Assembly: GCF_004022265.1 (NCBI RefSeq)
Contig: NZ_SAVB01000005.1
Span: 1-64,000 of the forward strand
Direction: 5' to 3'
Origin: Paenirhodobacter ferrireducens
Lineage (GTDB): Bacteria > Pseudomonadota > Alphaproteobacteria > Rhodobacterales > Rhodobacteraceae
Length of the DNA stretch: 64,000 bases
Positions 26,206-34,139 of this stretch are shown here, piece after piece. The translations under genes and the position numbers were made by a program. Below the pieces are notes generated by a model. That model searched no databases. It had not been told where the DNA came from and saw nothing but the letters and a program-made list of their open reading frames with translations. Each line of letters starts with the position of its first letter. Position 1 is the first letter of the stretch.

Positions 26206-26272
26206 TCCGCGCGCCCGCTTGCGGCGCCGTTAACCGGATCGCGACAGCATTCCCCGGGGGAGCCTCTGGGGA

Positions 26273-26890
26273 ATGCGCATGAAATCAGTCACCGACATCG
26301 CCAAGGAAATCGTCGCCCGCGAGGGCGGCTATGTGAAGGACCCCGACGATCCCGGCGGGGCCACGAAATACGGCGTGACGCTTGCCACGATGCGCCGGCT
26401 CGGCATCGACCTCGACCGCGACGGTGTGGTCAGCGAGCGCGACGTGAAACTGCTGACCCCCGCGCAGGCGGTGCAGATCTATGTGCGCCATTACTTCGAA
26501 ACGCCGCATCTTGGCGAGCTGCCCGAGGCGGTGCAGCCTTCAGTCTTCGACATGCAGGTGAACGCCGGCGACAATGCGGTGAAGATCCTGCAGCGGCTGC
26601 TGAACCGGATGGGGCAGGCGGTCGCGGTCGACGGGCAGGTCGGGCCGCAGACGATTGCCGCCGCGCGCCGCGCCGCCGCCCCCGATCCGGGGCTCTTCGC
26701 CGACGCCTACGGCATTGCCCGGCGCACCTATTATTACGACCTCGCCGCCGCCCGCCCGGCCTCGCGCAAATATGCGACGACCACGGCGGGCACCAAGGGC
26801 GGCTGGATACTGCGCGCCGAGGAGTTCATCTCGCCGCGCTTCCACCTGAGCCCGGCACAGCACAAGGCACGGGTGGCGGCATGGGGCTGA
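26273..26890 (+). CDS. GH108 endolysin of gene-transfer-agent type
   Basis: 205 residues. The N-terminal GH108 muramidase domain carries the catalytic-Glu motif REGGYVKDPDDPGGATKYGV (Glu17 from the first ATG), and residues ~100-200 are a peptidoglycan-binding domain. There is no signal peptide, so export needs a holin, encoded by the next gene with a ten-base overlap. GH108 enzymes cleave glycan strands. This pair corresponds in family and order to the endolysin and holin that release the Rhodobacter capsulatus gene transfer agent (rcc00555-rcc00556, from memory). ATGs at 26273 and 26279 are both possible; GGGGA/GGGGGAG lies upstream. Confidence 0.9.
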   Translation: MRMKSVTDIAKEIVAREGGYVKDPDDPGGATKYGVTLATMRRLGIDLDRDGVVSERDVKLLTPAQAVQIYVRHYFETPHLGELPEAVQPSVFDMQVNAGDNAVKILQRLLNRMGQAVAVDGQVGPQTIAAARRAAAPDPGLFADAYGIARRTYYYDLAAARPASRKYATTTAGTKGGWILRAEEFISPRFHLSPAQHKARVAAWG

Positions 26891-27378
26891 TCGGGCGGAT
26901 CCTTGGCGGGCCGGCCGCGACCACGGCTCTCGGCACCGCGGTGACGCATGTCGCCGAGGTGTTCACCGTCAACGCGACGAAGAAGATGGAGGCCGAGGCC
27001 GAGGCCTATCGCGCGGCCCTCGACGAGCACGGGGCCGAGTTCCGATATGCCAGGGCGGGCCTCTTCGACCGCATCGTGAACGGGCTGAACCGGCTGCCGC
27101 GGCCGATGCTGGCGCTCGGCACGCTCGGGCTCTTCGTCTATGCGATGCTCGATCCCGCCGGCTTCGCACAGCGCATGGTCGGGCTGAACTATGTGCCCGA
27201 GCCGCTGTGGTGGCTGCTGGGGGCGATCGTCAGCTTCTATTTCGGCGCGCGCGAGGCCTATTATCTGCGCCACCGCGCGACGCCCGCGCCCACTCCGGCC
27301 CCTGTCGAGGCGGACGAGAACCCGGCGCTCGCCGAGCTGATGGCGAAGGGGGCGGTGGCCGAGGTCCCGGCGGGCTGA
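26881..27378 (+). CDS. Gene-transfer-agent-type holin
   Basis: 165 residues matching the GTA_holin_3TM group. An N-terminal amphipathic, partly hydrophobic stretch (~1-30) is followed by a charged helix (KKMEAEAEAYRAALDEHG), clear membrane spans at ~75-91 and ~107-124, the sequence FYFGAREAYYLRH, and a Pro/Ala/Glu-rich cytoplasmic tail. It would open the inner membrane to let the co-encoded endolysin reach peptidoglycan. The reading frame starts ten bases before the endolysin stop, so the two are translationally coupled. No phage structural gene is nearby. It converges on arginase with a three-base gap. Confidence 0.88.
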   Translation: MGLIGRILGGPAATTALGTAVTHVAEVFTVNATKKMEAEAEAYRAALDEHGAEFRYARAGLFDRIVNGLNRLPRPMLALGTLGLFVYAMLDPAGFAQRMVGLNYVPEPLWWLLGAIVSFYFGAREAYYLRHRATPAPTPAPVEADENPALAELMAKGAVAEVPAG

Positions 27379-27381
27379 TCC

Positions 27382-28305
27382 TCAGAACGAGCGGGTGGGC
27401 CGGTCGAAGACCTTCCGGCCCATCAGCGAGCCGACCAGATCGACCATCAGCTTCGCGGTGCGGCCGCGCTCGTCGAGGAAGGGGTTCAGCTCGACGAGAT
27501 CGAGCGAGGTGACGAGCTCCGATTCGTGCAACAGCTCCATCACCAGATGCGCCTCGCGGAAGGTGGCGCCGCCCGGCACCGTGGTGCCGACAGCAGGCGC
27601 GATCGCCGGGTCGAGGAAATCGACGTCGAGCGAGACATGCAGCAGCCCGTTCGCCGCCCGCACCCGGTCGAGGAATTCGTGCAAAGGCGCGCCGAAGCCG
27701 CGCTCGTCCAGGACCCGCATGTCGGCGATCTCGATCTCCTCGGGGATCAGCGCGGATTTCTCCGCCGGATCGACCGAGCGGATGCCGAGCATCGCGATCC
27801 GCTCGCCGGGCACCGGCGCGGGGAAGGGCGGGAACGGGGCAAAGCCCGGCCGGCCGGCGATATAGGCGACGGGCGTGCCGTGCAGATTGCCCGAAACCGT
27901 GCTTTCCGGGGTGTGGAAATCGGTATGCGCGTCAAGCCAGAGCACGAAGAGCGGCCGGCCTGCCTTCTTCGCATGGGCGGCCATGCCGGCGACCGAGCCG
28001 AGCGACAGCGAATGATCGCCGCCGAGAAAGACCGGCATCCCCTCGGCCGCCGCAGCCTCGCCCGCGCGCGCGAGCGCCTCGGTCCAGGCAAGGGTCTCGG
28101 CCAGATGATGCACGGCCGGGTTCGGATGGGGCAGGGGCGCGCAGGGGGCAATCGCCACGTCGCCGCGGTCGATCACCTTGTGGCCAAGCTCCTCGATCGC
28201 CGTGGCGATGCCGGCGACGCGATAGGCCGCCGGGCCCATCAGGGCGCCGGCGCGTTTCTGTCCGCTGTCCACGGGCGCGCCGATCAGGATGCAGGTCTGG
28301 GCCAT
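27382..28305 (-). CDS. Arginase
   Basis: 307 residues. Arginase hydrolyses L-arginine to ornithine and urea at a dinuclear manganese site. The ligand motifs are GGDHSLSLG near 100, WLDAHTDFHTP near 124 and SLDVDFLDPAIAPAVGT near 225, and SGNLHGTPVA is the substrate loop of arginases rather than agmatinases. AAGGAG precedes the ATG at 28305. metG lies upstream on the same strand, separated by a large palindromic element, so arginase is probably expressed separately. It converges on the holin gene. Confidence 0.93.
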   Translation of the reverse strand: MAQTCILIGAPVDSGQKRAGALMGPAAYRVAGIATAIEELGHKVIDRGDVAIAPCAPLPHPNPAVHHLAETLAWTEALARAGEAAAAEGMPVFLGGDHSLSLGSVAGMAAHAKKAGRPLFVLWLDAHTDFHTPESTVSGNLHGTPVAYIAGRPGFAPFPPFPAPVPGERIAMLGIRSVDPAEKSALIPEEIEIADMRVLDERGFGAPLHEFLDRVRAANGLLHVSLDVDFLDPAIAPAVGTTVPGGATFREAHLVMELLHESELVTSLDLVELNPFLDERGRTAKLMVDLVGSLMGRKVFDRPTRSF

Positions 28306-28353
28306 GGCTGTCTCCTTTTTCCCCGATGATGGGGCCTTGCGCGGGAAAGGAAA

Positions 28354-28485
28354 GGGGCGCTGCCCCTACGGGCAATTCACCCCGGGATATTTGCGGCAAT
28401 TGGAAGCCGGGAGAAGCCCCTGTCTTCCAATTGCCGCAAATATCCCGGGGGGTGAGGCCGCAGGCCGAGGGGGGCAGCGCCCCCC
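28354..28485. repeat. Intergenic palindrome family, copy 2
   Basis: Perfect 27-base arms (28380-28406 and 28424-28450) with a 17-base loop; from the outside each arm begins CCCCGGGATATTTGCGGC. They are flanked by GGGGC-GCT-GCCCC (28354-28366) and GGGGGGC-AGC-GCCCCCC (28469-28485). The architecture is the same as in the copy at 12077. It sits between the metG stop and the arginase start on the same strand, so it probably ends the metG transcript and may lie in the arginase leader. Confidence 0.8.
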
Positions 28486-28492
28486 TGCGCGC

Positions 28493-30202
28493 TCAGTCGC
28501 GGATGCCGGCGAAGCGGTTTTGCCAGTCCTCGCGTTCCTCGTCGGCAATCTTGCGGAACAGCACCTCGGGGGTAGTGAAGGCATGGCCCGCCGGCAGCAC
28601 CTCGAGCGCGGCGCGGATGTCTTCGGGCCAGCTGCGGTCCTCGGTCTGCATCGCGGCCAGCATCGTGGCGGCGGCATCGGGGATGAAGGGCTCGGACAGC
28701 ACCGCATAGAGCCGCACCAGGTTCAGCGCGAGCCGGGTCTGCGCCGCGGCCTGCGCCGGATCGGTCTTGAACACCGTCCAGGGGGCGGCCGCCTGCAGGT
28801 ATTCGTTGCCCGCGACCCAGATCGCGCGCAGCTCGGTCGCGGCCTTGCGGACTTCCTTTTCGTCCATCAGCCGTTCGTACTCGCGCACGCGGGTGGCGAG
28901 CTCGGCGATCAGCGCGATCTCGCGCTCGCCCCAGAGCCCGCCCTCGGGCAGCGCCTCGCCGAATTTCGAGCGGCAGAACTTGGTGATGCGGCTGACGAAA
29001 TTGCCCAGAACGTCGGCGAGATCCTTGTTCACCGAGACCTGGAAATTCTCCCAGGTGAATTCGGCGTCGGCGCTTTCGGGCGCATGGCTCAGCAGCCACC
29101 AGCGCCAGTAGTCGGGCGGCAGCAGGCCGAGCGCCTGGTCCATGAACACGCCGCGCCCGCGCGAGGTCGAGAACTGGCCGCCGTCATAGTTCAGGTAGTT
29201 GAACGACTTGATGTAATCGACAAGCTTCCAGGGCTCGCCCGAGCCGAGGATGGTCGAGGGGAAGGAGAGCGTGTGGAAGGGCACGTTGTCCTTGCCCATG
29301 AACTGGGTATAGGTCACGTCCTCGGCGCCCTTGTCGGTGCGCCACCAGCGCGCCCAGTCCCCGCCGGTCTTGTCCGCCCATTCCTGGGTCGCGGCGATGT
29401 ATTCGATCGGCGCGTCGAACCAGACGTAGAAGACCTTGCCCTCCATGCCCTGCCACGGCGCGCCCTCGAACTGCGCCGGCACGCCCCAGGCGAGGTCGCG
29501 GGTGATGCCGCGGTCCTGCAGCCCGTCGCCGTCGAAGAGCCATTTCTTCGCGATCGAGGTGGTCAGCACCGGCCAGTCGGTCTTGCTGTCGATCCAGGCC
29601 GCCAGCTTGTCCTTCATCTCGGACTGGCGCAGGAACAGGTGCTTCGTCTCGCGCATCTCGAGATCGGTCGAGCCCGAGATCACCGAGCGCGGGTTGATCA
29701 GGTCGACCGGGTCGAGCTGCTTGGTGCAATTGTCGCACTGGTCGCCGCGCGCCGAGGTATAGCCGCAGTTCGGGCAGGTGCCCTCGATGTAGCGGTCGGG
29801 CAGGAAGCGGCCGTCGGCGACCGAATACATCTGCTTTTCGGTCACTTCGCGGATCAGCCCATGCTCGGCCAGGACCTTGGCGAAATGCTGGGTCAGCACC
29901 CGGTTCTGCGCCGAGGACGACCGGCCGAAGTGGTCGAAGCTCAGCCGGAAGCCGGCGGCGATCTCGGCCTGAACCTCGTGCATCTCGGTGCAATAGACAT
30001 CGACCGGCTTGCCGGCCTTCGCCGCGGCCAGCTCGGCCGGCGTGCCGTGCTCGTCGGTCGCGCAGATGAACATCACCTCGTGGCCGCGTGCGCGCAGATA
30101 GCGGGCGTAGAGGTCCGCCGGCAGCTGCGAGCCCACGAGATTGCCGAGGTGCTTGATGCCGTTGATGTAGGGAATCGCCGAGGTGATGAGGTGACGCGCC
30201 AT
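28493..30202 (-). CDS. metG: Methionyl-tRNA synthetase
   Basis: 569 residues. It charges tRNA-Met with methionine using ATP. The HIGH-like motif is HLGN at 18-21 after [11 protein letters not shown] single zinc knuckle ([17 protein letters not shown]) lies near 142-160. The KMSKS-equivalent loop reads QFSTS (from Gln343), so both lysines of the classical motif are replaced. The C-terminal helical anticodon domain is present, with no appended tRNA-binding domain. The ATG at 30202 follows GGGCGGGA and matches the family start [13 protein letters not shown] palindromic terminator-like element lies just beyond its stop. Confidence 0.95.
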   Translation of the reverse strand: MARHLITSAIPYINGIKHLGNLVGSQLPADLYARYLRARGHEVMFICATDEHGTPAELAAAKAGKPVDVYCTEMHEVQAEIAAGFRLSFDHFGRSSSAQNRVLTQHFAKVLAEHGLIREVTEKQMYSVADGRFLPDRYIEGTCPNCGYTSARGDQCDNCTKQLDPVDLINPRSVISGSTDLEMRETKHLFLRQSEMKDKLAAWIDSKTDWPVLTTSIAKKWLFDGDGLQDRGITRDLAWGVPAQFEGAPWQGMEGKVFYVWFDAPIEYIAATQEWADKTGGDWARWWRTDKGAEDVTYTQFMGKDNVPFHTLSFPSTILGSGEPWKLVDYIKSFNYLNYDGGQFSTSRGRGVFMDQALGLLPPDYWRWWLLSHAPESADAEFTWENFQVSVNKDLADVLGNFVSRITKFCRSKFGEALPEGGLWGEREIALIAELATRVREYERLMDEKEVRKAATELRAIWVAGNEYLQAAAPWTVFKTDPAQAAAQTRLALNLVRLYAVLSEPFIPDAAATMLAAMQTEDRSWPEDIRAALEVLPAGHAFTTPEVLFRKIADEEREDWQNRFAGIRD

Positions 30203-30291
30203 GATCCCGCCCTTGCTCCGGTTTTGCGGCGGTTTAACGCGGTTGTGCGGGCAAGGCCAGAGACTTTGGCCAGACCGGGGCGGGGTGGGGC

Positions 30292-30309
30292 CTGTCATGC
30301 CACGGTCAT
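30292..30309 (+). promoter_or_regulatory. Near-consensus PhoB box upstream of the ABC ATPase gene
   Basis: CTGTCAT-GCCA-CGGTCAT matches the Pho box CTGTCAT-N4-CTGTCAT in 13 of 14 positions. TAGGCG begins ten bases after the box, where a -10 element is expected in Pho promoters. The ATPase start is 40 bases downstream. Confidence 0.72.
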
Positions 30310-30349
30310 CTTGCGGATGTAGGCGCCGCCCCGAACGGAAGGAACGGGA

Positions 30350-31438
30350 ATGGCCAGCATCGAGACCTCGCACCTGCGGCTTGCCTTCGGGGCGACACAT
30401 GCCGTCGACGGCATCACCATGGAGGTGCCCTCGGGCGCCTTCTTCGCGCTGCTCGGCCCCTCGGGCTGCGGCAAGACCACGTTGCTGCGCCTGATCGCCG
30501 GGCTCGAGCGGCCCGATGCCGGCGCCATCCGCATCGCGGGCGAGCAGGTGGCGGGGCCCGGGCGCTTCATCGAGCCGGGCGCGCGCGGGCTTGGCATGGT
30601 GTTTCAGTCCTACGCCCTTTGGCCGCAGATGACGGTGGCGGGCAACGTGGCCTTCGGGCTGAACCGGCTGCCCGCGGCCGAGCGTGCGCGCCGGGTCGAG
30701 GAGGCGCTTTCTACCGTGGGCCTTGCCCATGCCGCCGGGCGGCGTCCGCATGAGCTGTCGGGCGGGCAGCGGCAGCGCGTGGCGCTTGCCCGCAGCCTTG
30801 CCGCGCGGCCGGCGCTCATCCTGCTCGACGAGCCGCTGGCCAACCTCGATGCGCATCTGCGCCAGTCGATGCTGGCCGAGTTCCGCCGCATCCACCGCGC
30901 CTCGGGCACCACCTTCGTCTTCGTCACCCATGACCAGAACGAGGCGATGGCGATCGCGAGCCTTGTGGGCGTGATGGACCGCGGCCGGATGGAGCAGATC
31001 GCCCCGCCCGAGGTGCTGTTCGACCGCCCGGCGACGCCGATGGTGGCGCGCTTCGTCGGCAATGGCCGGACGCTGCCGGTGACGGCACTCGCGGCGCAGG
31101 GCGGGCGGGTGAAGCTGCGGCTGGGATCGCGGCTTCTGTCGCTGCCCGGCGATGCGCCGCCCGGCCCGGCCTGGCTGTGCCTGCGCCCGCGCGATCTGTC
31201 GCTTGCGGCCGGCACGGCGGATCTGTCGGCGCGGGTGATCGACCAGCGCTTCGAGGGCGGCGAATATGTGCTTGCCTGCCTGCCCGAGGGGCTTGATCTG
31301 CCCGAACCGCTCGAGCTGCGCAGCCGTGCGGCGGTGGCGCCGGGCACGCTCGTCGGGTTGCAGCTGCGCGGCGGCTGGGTCCTGCCGCGCGAGGAGCTGG
31401 CGCCCGAAACCGCGTCCGCCGAGCCGGCCTTCGCCTGA
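30350..31438 (+). CDS. ABC importer ATPase (FbpC/PotA-like)
   Basis: 362 residues. Walker [10 protein letters not shown] at 36-44, Q-loop [10 protein letters not shown], signature LSGGQRQR at 136-143, Walker [13 protein letters not shown] at 157-168, H-loop VTHDQNEAM. The C-terminal ~110 residues form a TOBE-type domain that may sense ligand or regulators. This ATPase would power the fused permease encoded at 34132 with the binding protein at 33150. GGAAGGAACGGGA precedes the ATG. It starts an operon with the MBL hydrolase (TGATG overlap) and a histidine phosphatase, behind a PhoB box. The FbpC/PotA-like class transports iron, polyamines or phosphorylated compounds; the context favours the last. 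Confidence 0.93.
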   Translation: MASIETSHLRLAFGATHAVDGITMEVPSGAFFALLGPSGCGKTTLLRLIAGLERPDAGAIRIAGEQVAGPGRFIEPGARGLGMVFQSYALWPQMTVAGNVAFGLNRLPAAERARRVEEALSTVGLAHAAGRRPHELSGGQRQRVALARSLAARPALILLDEPLANLDAHLRQSMLAEFRRIHRASGTTFVFVTHDQNEAMAIASLVGVMDRGRMEQIAPPEVLFDRPATPMVARFVGNGRTLPVTALAAQGGRVKLRLGSRLLSLPGDAPPGPAWLCLRPRDLSLAAGTADLSARVIDQRFEGGEYVLACLPEGLDLPEPLELRSRAAVAPGTLVGLQLRGGWVLPREELAPETASAEPAFA

Positions 31439-32517
31439 TGCCGTCTCTCATCGCGATCTCGGGCTTCGATGCGAAGGGGCCCGCCTGTTTCCTGCTTGAA
31501 CTTTCCGGCCGGCGGTTCCTGCTCGACCTCGGCACCGGGCCCGATGCCGGGCGGATGCCTGATCTGGCGGGGGTGGGGCGCGTCGATGCGGTGCTGATCT
31601 CGCACGGCCACCCCGACCACATCGGGGCGCTGTCCCTGCTTGGTCAGATCGGCCTGCCGCCGGTCTTTGCCACCGCGCCGGTCACGGCGCTGTCGCCGGC
31701 GGTCGCGGCGGCTGCGGGCGGGTTGTTGCCGGTGCGGGGCGCGGTGCTGGGCGTGCCCATCGAGACCGGCCCCTCGGGCCATGCGCCGGGGGCGGTGTGG
31801 ATGCGGATCGGCGGCGAAGACGGGCTTCTTTATACCGGCGATCTGTCGGTCGAGGGCAGCCTCTGGCCCTGCGCGACGCCGCCCACGGCCCGCGCCGCGG
31901 TGCTGGATGCAAGCTATGGCGCGGCGGACGAGGCCTTGCCCGATCAGCGCGCGGCAGTGCTGGCGCTTGCCGCCGAGGGGCCGCTTCTGCTGCCCGCCCC
32001 GGCCGCGGGCCGTGGGCTCGAGATGGCGCGGGTCTTCCTCGAGGCCGGGCACGAGGTCTTCCTCTGCCCCGCGCATCGGCGTGTTGCCGCGGTGATGCAG
32101 GCCTTTCCGGGCTGGCTCGCGCCGGGTGGTGCGGCGGCGCTCGCGCAGCTTTTGGCGGCGACCCGCCCGCTTGGCCCCGAGGCGCCCGCGTGTGGCGTGA
32201 TGATCGCCGCCGGGCCGAATGCCGAGGGCGGTGTGGCGGCACGGCTTGCCGCGCGCTTTGCCCAGACCGGCGAGTCGCAAATCGTCTTCACCGGGCATCT
32301 GGGCGTCGCGACCCCGGCCGAGGTGCTGACCCGCGCTGGCCGGGCCGCGTTCCTGCGCTGGAACGTGCACCCGCCGCTTGCCACCACCCGCGCGCTTCTC
32401 GACGCCATCGCCCCCGCGCAGGCGATGGCGGCCTTCACCCCGGCCGCGGGCCGGCGCGCGCTGGCCGCCGCGCTGCCTGCTGCCCCCCTTGCCGAAACTG
32501 CGGAGCTGCACTGGTGA
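31438..32517 (+). CDS. MBL-fold hydrolase, beta-CASP-like
   Basis: 359 residues without a signal peptide, so cytoplasmic. The metal-binding SHGHPDHIG at 55-63 and YTGDLSVEG are metallo-beta-lactamase motifs. The rest, with [19 protein letters not shown], the IVFTGHL strand and [18 protein letters not shown], resembles the beta-CASP insertion and C-terminal histidine of nucleases and phosphodiesterases of that group. The start overlaps the ATPase stop by one base, and its own stop overlaps the phosphatase start. In a phosphate-regulated importer operon a phosphodiesterase role on the imported compound is a reasonable inference, but the substrate is unknown and an RNase-like role is possible. 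Confidence 0.82.
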   Translation: MPSLIAISGFDAKGPACFLLELSGRRFLLDLGTGPDAGRMPDLAGVGRVDAVLISHGHPDHIGALSLLGQIGLPPVFATAPVTALSPAVAAAAGGLLPVRGAVLGVPIETGPSGHAPGAVWMRIGGEDGLLYTGDLSVEGSLWPCATPPTARAAVLDASYGAADEALPDQRAAVLALAAEGPLLLPAPAAGRGLEMARVFLEAGHEVFLCPAHRRVAAVMQAFPGWLAPGGAAALAQLLAATRPLGPEAPACGVMIAAGPNAEGGVAARLAARFAQTGESQIVFTGHLGVATPAEVLTRAGRAAFLRWNVHPPLATTRALLDAIAPAQAMAAFTPAAGRRALAAALPAAPLAETAELHW

Positions 32518-33077
32518 TCCTGCCCTTCGACGCCCCCTTCCTGTTCCTGCGCCATGGCGAGACCGCGGCGAATGCCGCCGACCTCATTGCCGGCGCAATG
32601 GACCTGCCGCTGACCCCCACCGGCCGGGCGCAGGCACGCGCCGCGGCGCAGACCCTTGCGGCGCTGCCCGCGGCCGAGCGACCGGCGACGATCTGGTGCT
32701 CGCCGCTCGCCCGGGCCCGCGAGACGGCGGCGCCGGTCGCTGCCCGTCTTGGCCTGCCGGTGCGGCTTCATGCCGGGCTTTCCGAGCGGAACTGGGGCAT
32801 CTGGGAGGGCGCGCCACGCGCCACGCTGCGCCGCGACGAGACCCCGGCGGGCGGCGAGGGGCCGCTCGATTTCCGTGCCCGGATCCGCGCCGCGCTCGTT
32901 GGGCTCGATGGCCGCACTCCGGTGCTGATCGTCGCGCATTCGGGCGTGGCGCGCGAACTCCATGCGCTGATCGGCGCGGGCGCCTTCCGCCGGCCGCTGA
33001 ACGGCGAGGTCTCGCGCTGGTCGCCCGCCCCCGACGGGCGCTGGCACGAAAGACCGCTCGCCGACACGGAACTGTAA
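32514..33077 (+). CDS. Histidine phosphatase (phosphoglycerate mutase-like)
   Basis: 187 residues with GTG start in a GTGA overlap with the MBL gene. The catalytic RHG motif LRHGETAAN (Arg13-His14-Gly15) and the second histidine in VAHSGVARE (about 139) define the branch-1 histidine phosphatases. SPLARARETAAPVA and LSERNWGIWEG are usual for phosphatases of broad specificity. It has no signal peptide. As the third gene of the PhoB-box operon it could free inorganic phosphate from the monoester left by the MBL enzyme. The assignment as a phosphatase rather than a mutase rests on length and context. Confidence 0.87.
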   Translation: MILPFDAPFLFLRHGETAANAADLIAGAMDLPLTPTGRAQARAAAQTLAALPAAERPATIWCSPLARARETAAPVAARLGLPVRLHAGLSERNWGIWEGAPRATLRRDETPAGGEGPLDFRARIRAALVGLDGRTPVLIVAHSGVARELHALIGAGAFRRPLNGEVSRWSPAPDGRWHERPLADTEL

Positions 33078-33082
33078 AGGCG

Positions 33083-33100
33083 CTGTCACCCCGCTGTCGT
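33083..33100 (+). promoter_or_regulatory. Near-consensus PhoB box upstream of the binding-protein gene
   Basis: CTGTCAC-CCCG-CTGTCGT matches CTGTCAT-N4-CTGTCAT in 12 of 14 positions with the exact 11-base repeat period. TAGCCC begins ten bases after the box, the same offset as at 30320. It lies only six bases after the phosphatase stop and 50 before the binding-protein ATG. Confidence 0.7.
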
Positions 33101-33149
33101 ATCGCGGCGCTAGCCCACGCCCAGTTTCAAAGATCAGGGATACCCAACC

Positions 33150-34139
33150 ATGACGCTCCTGCGCCGCCTCGCCCTCGGGCTCCTCACCTCCACCGCGCTC
33201 GCCACCGGCGCGCTGGCCCAGGCCGGAGGCACGATCACCGTCTACACCTCGCAGCCGAGCGACCAGATGGCCGCCGTCGTCGAAGCCTTCAACAAGGACC
33301 ACCCGGAGATCACCGTCGAGGTCTTCCGCACCGGCACGACCGAGCTGATGTCGAAGCTGCAGGCGGAGTTTGCCGCGGGCAGCAGCCCGGCCGACGTGAT
33401 GCTGATCGCCGATGCCGTGGCGATGACCCAGCTGAAGAACGACGGCCGTCTTTACGCCTATGACAACGCGCCGCTGGCCGGCATTCCGGCGGCAGTCGTC
33501 GACCCCGACCACACCTTCTTCGGCACCAAGCTGATCACCACCGGCATCGTCTACAACACCACGCTGGTGAAACAGGCGCCGACCTCCTGGGCCGACCTCG
33601 AGAAACCCGAGATCGCGGCGCAGACGATCATGCCGAGCCCGCTCTATTCCGGCGCGGCGGTGATCCATGTCGGCACCATGGTGCAGCAGCCCGAATTCGG
33701 CTGGCCCTATTACGAGACGCTGGCGAAGAACGGCGCGGTCGCGGGCCAGGGCAACGGCACCGTGCTCGAGGCCGTGGCCCGCGGCGAGAAGGCCTATGGC
33801 ATCATCATCGAATACATGGCGATGAACGCCAAGGCGAAGGGCTCGCCCGTCGATTTCGTCTTCCCGAAGGAAGGCGTCTCGTCGATCACCCAGCCGGTCG
33901 CGATCCTGAAGGACAGCGACAACATCGAGGCGGCGAAGGTTTTCGTCGACTGGGAACTCGGCCGTGCGGCGCAGGAACAGTCGGCCGCGCAGGGCTATTT
34001 CCCGATCCTCGAGGGCGTGGCCCAGCCCGCGGGCTATCCCGACCCCGCCTCGCTGAAGATCCTGTCGGCCGATCCGGCGAAGATGCTCGCCGCCGACAAG
34101 GAAACGAAAGAGACCTTCTCGGATCTCTTCGGTGGCTGA
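33150..34139 (+). CDS. Periplasmic substrate-binding protein (FbpA/AfuA-like)
   Basis: 329 residues with a signal peptide (MTLLRRLALGLLTSTALATG, cleaved after ALA near 23). The mature part begins GGTITVYTSQPSDQMAAVV, typical of the iron/hexose-phosphate/phosphonate class of binding proteins. VFRTGTTELMSKLQAEFAAG and ADVMLIADAVAM line the ligand cleft. The tyrosine ligands of true ferric-binding proteins are not obvious, which agrees with an organic phosphate ligand. AGGGA precedes the ATG. It overlaps the permease gene by eight bases and is preceded by its own PhoB box, so phosphate limitation probably induces it. Confidence 0.9.
   Translation: MTLLRRLALGLLTSTALATGALAQAGGTITVYTSQPSDQMAAVVEAFNKDHPEITVEVFRTGTTELMSKLQAEFAAGSSPADVMLIADAVAMTQLKNDGRLYAYDNAPLAGIPAAVVDPDHTFFGTKLITTGIVYNTTLVKQAPTSWADLEKPEIAAQTIMPSPLYSGAAVIHVGTMVQQPEFGWPYYETLAKNGAVAGQGNGTVLEAVARGEKAYGIIIEYMAMNAKAKGSPVDFVFPKEGVSSITQPVAILKDSDNIEAAKVFVDWELGRAAQEQSAAQGYFPILEGVAQPAGYPDPASLKILSADPAKMLAADKETKETFSDLFGG

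Noticed and set aside
26230-26235. TTAACC as a CtrA-binding site upstream of the endolysin
   Set aside because: Only one half-site; the expected second TTAA at seven bases is missing. Too short to call.
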